From: Watersipora subatra
Taxonomy: Eukaryota; Bryozoa; Gymnolaemata; Cheilostomatida; Watersiporidae
Reading direction: 5' to 3'
Length of the DNA: 64,000 nucleotides
Assembly: GCF_963576615.1 (NCBI RefSeq)
Contig: NC_088708.1
Location: forward strand, 62,001-126,000
The position numbers and the translations under genes were made by a program. The notes under the pieces are model-generated. The model worked only from the letters and a program-made list of their open reading frames with translations. It had not been told where the DNA came from and searched no databases. Shown piece after piece: positions 46,651-56,178 of the stretch (its first letter is position 1; each line of letters opens with the position of its first letter).

Positions 46651-46652
<2 letters not shown>
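45658..46652 (-). repeat. Dispersed 1-kb repeat X, copy B, with a CAATG terminus
   Basis: Inverse of 33526-34519 over about 970 bp. At its right edge TATGAC is followed by CAATGAGATACAGCCCCC (from 46631) and then (TA)n, exactly as in copy A. The CAATG element therefore joined this repeat before the two copies separated. 45441-45657 shows nothing recognisable. Confidence 0.75.
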
Positions 46653-46689
<37 letters not shown>

Positions 46690-47106
46690 GGCATGCTTGT
46701 GTCATGTAGGGACAATGCTTGGTAGTGTTCTCTAGTAGAGAAGCACACCACCAGGACTAGGTTTTTATAAGCTACCTTGGGTGGTCCTAACACTTATCAA
46801 GGGCTTCTTCTGAAACTGTTAGATTAACCTGAAGGGATACATTTTTGCAACACGCCCAGTCTGACAGAGCTAGGTAGTCATTTCACTTGTCCAATGTGCG
46901 AAGGACAGAAGTGGATCTTTAACGTGCCCACCTTGTCAGTGTGGTGCACGGGGCCTCCAAGTTGAGGTCTAGATCCAAAAGATCCAGCAATTTAGGGTTG
47001 AAAGCTTGCTGAGAACTTTTTGTCAGATTGGCATTAAGCAGGGCTCGAACCACCAACCCCATGGTTGATAGTCAAAGATGATACCACTAAGCCACCCTGA
47101 CACCCC
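46653..47106 (-). repeat. tRNA-derived SINE with (TA)n tail
   Basis: On the minus strand the head reads GGTGGCTTAGTGGTATCA (A box) and later GGTGGTTCGAGCCCTGC (B box). A body of about 330 bp follows, including GGCACGTTAAAGATCCAC, and it ends in a (TA)n tract at 46653-46687. Head, core and simple-repeat tail together identify a SINE. It belongs to a different family from the three heads at 31.9-36.7 kb. Confidence 0.7.
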
Positions 47107-47150
47107 TACGCCTATAGATATATATATATAAAATATATATAGGACAGATA

Positions 47151-47270
47151 GCGCAGTTGGTAAGGTATTGGGACCGTGATCATTAGGTCCTCGGTTCAAA
47201 CCCCAACAACTGCACTTTTCTGGTGGTCCTTAGACAAGACCCTTGCTTGTATAATGTCTACAACCTCTAT
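47151..47270 (+). repeat. Second tRNA-like SINE head, joined to the non-LTR element
   Basis: GATAGCGCAGTTGGTAAGG (A box) and CCTCGGTTCAAACCCC (B box) with tRNA spacing, then GTCCTTAGACAAGACCC text typical of SINE bodies. It runs directly into the coding part of the non-LTR retrotransposon. It may be a SINE into which that element inserted, or its 5' region. Confidence 0.55.
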
Positions 47271-50200
47271 GATGAGTGCAATAACCAAAGCCATGCTGGC
47301 TCGAACGTCGCCCGGTCAAACAAGGTCTGCGCTGCCTGTAGCTGAACCAGGACAAGGCAGTGAAAAATGGGCTACTGGTTCAAAACGGGTGAAATGGACT
47401 CGGACTGCTAACACGGACCTCATGCAGTGCTACTTTATGAGTGAACCTCAAAAGTGGGGCTACATGGGAAGGATGCGTCAACTGTAGATAAACATGCGCC
47501 CTGAATTGCCACTAACCGCTAAGCAACTTGTAGCTCAGAGGAGTAACATAATCCAGCGGCACCTCATATCGGAACTTGAGGTAGATGAAATTAGGGAACA
47601 GTTCACCCAGGTAACCTCGACCAACGAGGAGTGCATATCAACACACACTGTCACACATACACGATCATGTGTTGACTCACGGGTTGAAGAAAACATGCAC
47701 TTGGACCTTGACCCAAGGGTGAAAGAGCTTGAGATGCCTCAACAAGATGCCAGCTGCAAATGATTATGGAAGTAGGGTACCACTACGAAGAGTTAGCAAG
47801 GCCATACCTAAAAAGCTGTTAGAAGACATTAACTTGCCACAGGAGTCAATCTCAACTGGATCAATCAGTGAGACTAATGCCCTAATCTACAGTACAGCAA
47901 CTGTCATCTTGGAGGAGATGGGTATTAAGCCACTGCCAACAAGGCTTCAAGCCATTCCATCCTGGCAGCTGAGGCTACAAAATAAGATCAAGGACTTGCG
48001 CAAGAAAGTTAGTAGGCTCAGTGAGAGATCTAACCACAGTTTGGAGCGTCCAAAAAAGGAAGCCACAATAGAAGCTCTAGAATCTGCCAAACAGCAGCTA
48101 GTAGCACTCTCGGCACGACTGAAGCGGTACACCAAAGAGCGGGATAATAAGAGAATGAACAAACTGTTTATCAATAATCCATCTAGAGTGTATTCCCAGT
48201 TCAAAGGTGAACTGCAGAGGCCAATGTCTGAGCCTCCCCAATCTAGCACTTCAAAGTTCTGGAAGGAAATCTGGGAGAAAGAGACTGCTCATAACACCAC
48301 TGCAAATTGGCTAAAAAAGGCTTAAAGAGAGCCAATCAACACACTGTGGCTCAGCAAGGACTCGCCATCAGCGAAGTGCAAACCCATCAAGTGCAGAGTG
48401 CAGCGTATGAAGAACTGGGCAGCACCTGGCCATGACATGATTCAAGCCTTCTGGTTAAAGAAATTGACATCACTTCACACTAGAATGGCTAAGCAGATGG
48501 AATGCCTAATAGAACAAGGTGACCATCCAGAATGGCTGACCAAAGGATGAACTGTACTTTTGATAAAAGATCCAAAGCAGGGGCCGATTCCCAAAAACTA
48601 TCGACCAATAACGTGCTTGCCCACCACCTGGAAACTGCTCTCAGGAATAGTTGCAGACAAACTGGAAGATCACATGAGTCACTATATGACCAGTGCTCAG
48701 AAAGGAATTGGGCGCAACACCCGAGGAGCCAAACATCAGTTACTGGTGGATCGGACGGTCTGTCAAGACAGCAGGAGAAAGCAAACCAATCTTGCATGGC
48801 TTGGATCAACTACATTAAGGCCTATGACTCAAATCCCCATAATTGGATACTTGAGTGCCTCAGTATGTACAATGTTCACCCTGCTCTTGTGGCATTCATC
48901 AAGAGGTCAATGACCAAATGGAACACGGAACTGGAGGCTAATGGCAAAAAGCTGGCGACTGTAAAAATTAAGCGGGGCATCTATCAAGGTGACTCCTTAT
49001 CACCGCTGCTCTTCTGCATATGTTTAAACCCTCTAAGCAATATGCTGGAGGAGACTCAATATGGGTACCAGTTTAAGAGTGGCACCAAGATAAACCACCT
49101 TTTCGACATGGATGACATCAAGCTGTACGCTAACAAAGAAAGGGACATTGATTTGCTAATACACATCACTCAGGTATACAGCAAGGACATCGGAATGACC
49201 TTCGGTATAGAGAAATGTGGAAGGCTAATTCTTAAGAAAGACCATTTTATGCTCACAGATGGCCTAAGAATGCCAATTAGTACCATCAAAGATATAGAAG
49301 AAGGGAACAGGTACTTGGGGATTATGCAAAGCAACATCAAGCACGAAGCCGAGGTATGTCACAAAGCCATTACCGAATACAAGAAACGCCTTCGGCAGGT
49401 CTTACGGAGCCAGCTCAATGCCAAAAACCAAGTCATGGCAATAAATACCTACGCACTGCCAGTAATAAGATATCCAGCAGACATAATAAAGCGGACTGAG
49501 GAAGCCATCAAAGAAACAGATATAGCAACTCGTAAACTGCTGACCATGCATGGAGCACTCCACCCAAAATCTGATACTACTAGATTGTATCTCGATAGGA
49601 AAGATGGCGGTAGGGGACTCAAAAGTGTGCAGCAGACAGTGAAAGAAGAGGAGCAAAGCATCAAAGCGTATGCAGCCTCCATGGCCACTTCAGATAAGTT
49701 GCCAACTGAATTTCAATCTGCTGCTCTTACAACGGACCTACGCCCTGATGATGAGGAAATTGACTGGCACACGAAACCTCTTCATGGTGCTTACCACCAA
49801 CAAATATCTAAGGTCGGCGATCTTCACCAGACATATATGTGGCTGAACAAAGGAAGCCTAACGGCCAATACAGAGTCGCTAATCATGGCAGCCCAGGAGC
49901 AAGTGCTCCCAACAAGGCAACTCCAAACAAAAATCTATCACACTAGAGACGATCCTAGATGCAGACTGTGCAAAGATGCACCTGAGACCATCCAACACAT
50001 CATCAGTGGATGCAAGCAGCTAGCAGGAAACGCATACACTGAGCGGCATAATCATCTCGCAGGTGTTGTGTATGGAAGACTATGTGATGAGTATGGCTTT
50101 AATAAACCGCAACACTGGTGGGAAGCTCCTGGAAAGGTCAAAGAAAATGACCGTGCTAAGATCTTCTGAGACTTCCACATCCGAACTGACAAGCATGTCA

Positions 50201-50535
50201 TAGCAAACCAACCAGATATAGTGGTGGTAGACAAAGAGAACAAGAGGGCTACTATAATAGATATAGCAGTACCCAATGACTACAATATAGCCAGCAAAGA
50301 AAAAGAAAAGGTAGAGAAATATCTCCCTCTTGGAGAAGAAATTGAAAAATGCTGGAATGTAAGAACAACTGTAATTCCAGTAGTCATTGGGGCACTGGGC
50401 GCAATAACACCGACGCATAAAATGTGGCTTGCCCAAATACCAACAGCAATCAACTCAGGTGAGTTGCAGAAAAGTGCGCTATTGGGAACAGCTAAGATCT
50501 TGAGGCGAGTGCTCAAACTCCCAGGTCTCTGGTAG
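47271..50535 (+). pseudogene. Non-LTR retrotransposon with restriction-like endonuclease (R2/R4/NeSL type), decayed
   Basis: A single-protein type element read in several frames. The N-terminal part (47370-47590) has a Myb-like look, VKWTRTANTDLMQCYF. A linker follows at 47729-48325. RT motifs are PIPKNYRPITCLPTTWK, YQGDSLSPLLFCICL and FDMDDIKLYA (Asp pair near 49111). At the C-terminus is a Cys/His finger, CRLCKDAPETIQHIISGC, then a PD-(D/E)xK-like endonuclease, PDIVVVDKENKRATIIDIAV. Breaks are a stop at 47487, TAA near 48325, TGA at 48548, a frame change near 48790 and TGA at 50169. It would have reverse-transcribed its RNA at a nick made by its own endonuclease. The lineage within the restriction-like group is not settled. 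TAG at 50533 ends the coding part, 77 bases before a microsatellite. Confidence 0.82.
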
Positions 50536-50611
50536 GAGACCCGAGTTAGAGCAGAATTTATCACCCATTCGGGGTATCTGGGGTGAGGAAACAATGTTTT
50601 TTTATTTATAT

Positions 50612-51030
50612 ATGTACATGTATGTATGTATGTACGTATGTATGTACGTACGTATGTACGTACGTATGTACGTACGTATGTACGTACGTATGTACGTACG
50701 TATGTACGTACGTATTTACGTACGTATGTACGTACGTATGTACGTACGTATGTACGTACGCATGTACGTACGTATGTACGTACGTATGTACGTACGTATG
50801 TACGTACGTATGTACGTACGTATGTACGTACGTATGTACGTACGTATGTACGTACGTATGTACGTACGTATGTACGTACGTATGTACGTACGTATGTACG
50901 TACGTATGTACGTACGTATGTACGTACGTATGTACGTACGTATGTACGTACGTATGTACGTACGTATGTACGTACGTATGTACGTACGTATGTCCGTACG
51001 TATGTCCGTATGTATGTATATTACACAGCA
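50612..51030. repeat. 12-bp microsatellite TATGTACGTACG
   Basis: About 30 consecutive units at 50641-51000 with only a few substitutions, flanked by looser TATG/TGTA repeats. All three forward frames and one reverse frame are open across it as a consequence, so the translations there are not genes. It lies immediately 3' of the non-LTR element. Confidence 0.95.
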
Positions 51031-51501
51031 GCTTGCCATTTTACTTCTAATAGGTAATAGTCAACTACCCTATGCACGTAATTTGCTGCGTCCACCACGT
51101 GTTTATAGTTTTACGCACACTGCAGCGACCTAAACCAGTGTCGTATAGGGAGAGTTACGCCAACTGGAGTTACGTCATTTTCGTTAGTTCCAAACAAACT
51201 TGCGTTGTTATATAAAGTTCTGTTGAAAATGAAGGTATCGAATCAGAAATACAACTTATACACAGTCGAAATCACCATTTTCTTAGCTTTTTTATATACC
51301 ACAAAGATCGTCAGAATTTTCTGATTTTTTTCATGTATAACACGAGCATGTTATTTGTCGTTAGTTAGATTTACACCAGGCTAAAATCAAATTTCCGTTC
51401 ATCTGACAGCGTGGAGTTATTTCGATCTTTGCGTCAGCACATTTCCCCTTTATTTTTATAATTTTAAATTTAATTGTGATTTATACAGCATCTTCATCAC
51501 A
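51031..51501. other. Region upstream of the THAP transposase
   Basis: No gene seen. It should contain the left end and promoter of the P-type element, but I could not define a terminal repeat, since the partner end is missing. Confidence 0.35.
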
Positions 51502-54500
51502 ATGGTTAATTGTTGGGCTGTGGGATGCTCAGGCAGATCGGAGTTAGGCCTACTGGTTTTTCAATTCCCAAAAGATCCTGAAAGAAAACATGCATGGATT
51601 CTTAAAGTGGGCAGGTAAGATTCACGTTGTTTTTAGTGTTTGCAATTGTATAGATTTAGATATTACTATAAGTTTAATATTGAACTGATCAGTAGGAAAG
51701 TCTTAGGATAGTTGTAGCCTTTTATTCACAGCCATGTCAGGCCTATGTGAACAGAGTCATTTTTTATTATTTTATTTATTTAAACAGTGTCAATGTGAAA
51801 ATTACAGGTTAGATTCTGGAATTAGCAAAAGGAATCCAAAACTTTTGCAGCCAACTACTTCTTCTAAACTATGTGAGGTTAGTCAAAATATTATTTAGAA
51901 TTATCTTGTCATACGTATATACGTACATGTGTATCGGTTTTTAAACCATATTGGTATTCTTATTGTCATTGTAATTATTGCTGCTAATTGTTAGAATACA
52001 TTTTACAATTATAATAAATGCTATTTATAAGTTTAGTTGTTTGTATAGTAACACTATTGTTTTTTTCATGTTTTATTATTATTACCAAAGTTTTCTTATC
52101 TGTAGTATTGCTTTGCATTTGTGTTGTTATTGAAGTTGATAAAAATAGTATATAGTATGTTGCATTCATTAAGAGATAACTGGTTAATAGTATTGGAAAA
52201 GATTGTGTAGGCATCTAAGAATAAGTTGAATAGTAATAGTAGTAGGCCTATTAGTAGGCCTAATAGTAATAGTAGAATTCATATTACTGTTTCCCTTGCT
52301 TACCTCTCCTCTTTTTTGTTTACTTATAGAGACATTTTGAAGAAAAGTGTTATACACTGACTAAAACGGAAAAACGTCGACTGACAAGTGATGCCATTTC
52401 TACTCTGTTTGCTCACAGGCCACCACTTGTCTCTGACAAAAACTGCTTTACAAAATACTATAATCACAAACTGCAGCTCTTCTGCATTCCCCGGAACAAG
52501 CCAAAATATCGGTGAGGAAATTTCTGTCATTAATTTCTATACAATTCATTTTCTTGTTTATTGCTTATGATATATCAAACTGTGCAACAGATTTTTGCAA
52601 AAGTAATTTCATATTACAATCAGTTTCAGTTATTAATTTAAATGTATTTTTTAACAGATGACTACAAAGAGGTATGGGAACAAAATTGCTGTGTGATTAA
52701 CAATTGTATTCTTTATACATGTAGCTTTCTTACACACTCTAACTTTCCTAACTGACACTCACTTCTATAATATTTTTCCTATTAGCAGTACAGCAATTAT
52801 CTTATCAGTTGTTGTGGCCAGTAGAACTTAGGGGCTCAGGTATAAGTTATATGTAGGATTTAAATATCTGTCTAACATACACGCATTTACTAATGAATTC
52901 AATCCTTCATCGCCAATGATAATAAATTGCTTACTGCACAATTTCAATTCACTCAGGCAAACGTTTCTCACATTCTATTCATATTGATTTGCAAGTTTAT
53001 GCGCTGTCCAGAGAGTAACAGTGCTCCCCCTTTGCTGATGCTTAAATCTTAAAAGTGACTATAATTGTCATTATTTTAATATGGTATATTTGGATTTTTA
53101 GAAATTGATTCACCAAATGTCTTGGAATCAGAACTAGTGACAAGTAAGCCTACAACTTTGATCACATCCGAAATCGAGAGCATAGAACGAATGTTACGGA
53201 AGAAGCTTAAGAAAGTATGTTATTAGTGAAAAATATCGAAAACAATTATTTGATATAGATGATTTTTAAAAATATAAGCTGATTTACGCTATTATGCATT
53301 GAGGTATAGAGCAGTTTAGACTCATATTGGTATAGAACAGTTTTTACGAGTAATTTTGAGGAAATTTAAGTTCTCTGAAACCCTAACATGTATATGCATG
53401 TATATGCTTGTTGAGAATTGTGATCGATTTCACTTTGATAACATGCAGATCTATAATGATGCTATTGATTATTTTAATACCAACTTGCGCTGTCGATTAC
53501 TCGTAAGGGTCAGTAGTGGTAATCAAGAACATTTTCAACAATGTAGCCACTTGTTTATTTTCTTACAGGTCCAACAAGAATATAGGGCTACCTTAGAAAA
53601 ACTCCAAACCCATGAAATGGCTCTCAGAAAGTTGTTAAATAGGGATCAACTTGTTGCTCTTCAGAGACATTTCACTAGAGGATTGCAATGGCAACTCGAT
53701 ACAATAAAGAAAGGGCTGAAGTTGCGGTTTACTTGTGGGTCCACAGGTTACAATCATCTTCTGGATTCAGGAATGCCTCTTCCGTCTGTTAGGACACTGC
53801 AAAGACGACTTCAAACTATCTGCTTTGAGCCAGGAGTTCTCTCGACTGTTTTTCAATACATGAAGGAAAATGTGAGCTTGTGTAATTAAGAGTTATCTCA
53901 TGTATATTTTTAATTTTATGTTTCTCATTTGTTTTGCTAATCGCTCTTTTTATATTCCGATGTCTTTGCGGATTATACTGCATTTACAAGCTTCTTTGAT
54001 TTAGGCTACGAGTATGGATGAGAGGGGTCGACAGTGTTGCCTTGTGTTGGATGAGATGGAGATTACTGAAGCCCTTGAGTATGATGCTAGCAACAGCTCC
54101 GTAATAGGAGAAGTGACGTTACCTGGCCATAGTGGCCTTGCTAGTCATGGTTTAGTGGTTATGCTCGGAGGTTGGTAACGTTAATTTCTTGTTTATTTCA
54201 TTTATTACTTTTCTCTTTGTGTCCACAGTTTTTACTACTAATATTACATGTACTTCGAATTCAAGTGTTGGCTGTATCTTTGCAGGAATTACTGAAAGAT
54301 GGAAACAATTTGTCGCATTCCATCTCACTGGTAAATCTATTTTCGGGGACAATCTAGTTTGTCTTATTATTGATGTCATAACACATGCAAGCGGTATTGG
54401 TCTGAAAGTTGTTGCTATTACTTCAGACATGGGGTCAAGCAACCAAGCGATGTGGAAGACGTTTAGTATTGAAAGCAAAAGGGACTCATTAGTGAGCTGT

Positions 54501-55100
54501 ATTCCACATCCTGTGTCTGGTGATAATGTACTTCATTTCTTAGCTGACGTTCCTCACGTTATTAAAAATTTAAGTAATGCGTTTGCCACTCATAAAGTTT
54601 TTACAATAGCTGACGATATTTGTAGAAAACATAATCTTCATTCTAACTGCATTAAACTCGCCCATGTTTTGGATCTTCTTGAATTCCAGTCTGGTAAAGA
54701 CTTAAAATTAGCACCCAATCTGTCTGATAAAACTGTCTCGTCTACAGGACACTTCAACAAGATGAATGTGGCGAATGCCATGCATCTCTTTAGTAAGTCT
54801 GTTAGTGCTGCTCTGAGGTACCTCGTTAGTAAGGAAGGTAGATCTGAGGAGTATTTGACAACGGCTTGGTTTATTGACACAGTCGATCATTGGTTTGATT
54901 TGATGTCCTCTCGACATTCGGTAATGGCTTTATCTAAACACAAACTTGACGCTTATGCTGATGCTCATTCATTTCTTGATGATTTCATACAAATAGTTCA
55001 GTCAATGCAGATAGGATTCAAGTATGCATGGAAGCCAGTCCAAGCTGGTATTCACCTATCTACACGATCTGTACTCAACATTTGTGATAGAGAGAATAAA
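51502..55100 (+). pseudogene. P-element-type transposase with THAP domain, 3'-truncated
   Basis: A DDE transposase of the P superfamily (THAP9-like), built from exons 51502-51614, 51808-51877, 52330-52511, 52658-52671, 53102-53214, 53569-53871, 54005-54170 and 54286 onward, all in compatible phase. The THAP zinc finger (C2CH) starts MVNCWAVGCSGRSE and closes with SKLCERHFEEK and DAISTLF. A short coiled-coil follows (SIERMLRKKLKK). The core has MPLPSVRTLQRRL, CLVLDEMEITEALEYD (first catalytic Asp), AITSDMGSSNQAM (second) and DVPHVIKNLSNAF. Defects: joining exons 3 and 4 creates an in-frame TGA, and the family C-terminus after HLSTRSVLN is missing, replaced from about 55090 by unrelated sequence at the edge of the Polinton-like element. 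Confidence 0.85.
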
Positions 55101-55304
55101 GTGGGGGACTCCAGGACAGACCCTGGATTTGGTCCGGACAGACAAGATCTCCCCAAAATTTCTAAGAAAAAAATCTTAGGAATTTCTGAAAAGTTAAAAA
55201 AGTCAAAAAAGCCTGCCTCAATGGTTTTAGGATTCGTATAGTATAATAAAGGAGCTGTACAAATACAGCAAGCGCAACTAGCACTTAGGTCCTACAGTTG
55301 TGTG
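55101..55304. other. Junction between the transposase and the Polinton-like element
   Basis: Reading continues to 55241 but no longer matches P-type transposases. ATTTCTAAGA and TCTTAGGAAT (55158-55183) form a short hairpin. The true terminus of the Polinton-like element, which should begin with a long inverted repeat, may be here, but its partner lies outside the window. Confidence 0.35.
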
Positions 55305-55522
55305 TCTTTCTCTTTACTATACAAATCCTTTAAGCCTCGATCAATTGATAAAAGTACATTAGTGACAGTTGCCTAGCAACCACATTCCAATCTATAGTAA
55401 ACATTTCCCTTACAACAGTTTAAAAAAATCAATTGATAAAAGTACATTAGTGTCAGTTGCCTAGCAACCACATTCCAATCTATTGATTGAGGCTTAAAGG
55501 ATTTGTATAGTAAAGAGAAAGA
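55305..55522. promoter_or_regulatory. Inverted-repeat region with two X-box direct repeats upstream of the Polinton ORFs
   Basis: Arms 55305-55345 and 55482-55522 are 41-bp inverted repeats with one mismatch. Between them a 53-bp direct repeat occurs twice (55343-55395 and 55431-55483) with one difference. Each copy contains GTTGCCTAGCAAC (55368-55380 and 55456-55468), which fits the RFX X-box consensus GTNRCC-N-RGYAAC. The first ORF starts 18 bases after the right arm. The arrangement suggests a promoter/enhancer or a replication-related site. Confidence 0.6.
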
Positions 55523-55539
55523 TTTTTTGTGTACTAAAT

Positions 55540-56154
55540 ATGGCACAAAATAACGATAAAATTGTTGGATACACTAAGACCGGTATCCCAATGACAGTCA
55601 CAGGTGTCTATAGACCACCTAAAGACGGAACTGTGAGATGGTTGAAGTCACAAGCTAAACCTCTGTGCTTAACTGGAGTTAGTAGGTATAGCAAAGAACA
55701 GCTGCAGAGATTGGTAGAGAAACCTGAATTGACAGATTTACCCGTTAGCAAGCTTAGAGATATTGCGAAGCAGTGGACAAGACGAGAAGAACTAATATCA
55801 TCGATCCGCAATAATTTGAATAAGTTTAAAACCAAGCAGTTGCTCGATATTTATCCAGAAGGTAAAAGTTTGAAGCGAGCTAAATTATTAGAAACCGTTC
55901 GTGGCGTGTTAGACACCATTCCCAGCGAGAATTTAACTAATCTTCCCAATGCTTTAGGATACCACAAAATGAAGAAAAGTGTTTTACTGAACAAGATTGA
56001 AGGTGTAGCTATGGAAAAGGAACAATTCGTAAAAGGGTGGTTTAAGACTTTTTACATACCGGGGCTACCTAACCACAATGATGATGATGGTAAAAGGATT
56101 GTTGGATCATTCTTAAGGTACTCAAAAAATGCTGTAGCAAATATTGTTCGTTGA
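55540..56154 (+). CDS. Polinton-associated hypothetical protein, 204 residues
   Basis: First ORF of the element, 18 bases after the inverted-repeat region and 24 bases before the polymerase start. Starts MAQNNDKIVGYTKTGIPM. The middle has several short Leu-rich helical units (LTDLPVSKLRDIAKQW, later LPNALGYHKMKKSVLLNKI) reminiscent of SAP or Rho-N type DNA-binding helices, and the protein is basic (many Lys/Arg). I do not recognise the family. Position next to the polymerase suggests a DNA-binding or terminal-protein-related role, but nothing proves it. There is no signal peptide or membrane segment. Confidence 0.65.
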   Translation: MAQNNDKIVGYTKTGIPMTVTGVYRPPKDGTVRWLKSQAKPLCLTGVSRYSKEQLQRLVEKPELTDLPVSKLRDIAKQWTRREELISSIRNNLNKFKTKQLLDIYPEGKSLKRAKLLETVRGVLDTIPSENLTNLPNALGYHKMKKSVLLNKIEGVAMEKEQFVKGWFKTFYIPGLPNHNDDDGKRIVGSFLRYSKNAVANIVR

Positions 56155-56178
56155 CCAGAATTCAAAACAGGTGTTAAA

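Noticed and set aside
47151..47215. Functional tRNA gene
   Set aside because: A and B boxes are present but the acceptor stem does not pair, and SINE-type text follows.
50583..51133. Long Tyr/Val/Cys/Thr and Met/Tyr/Val/Arg open frames
   Set aside because: By-products of the TATGTACGTACG microsatellite, open in several frames at once, with no gene signals.
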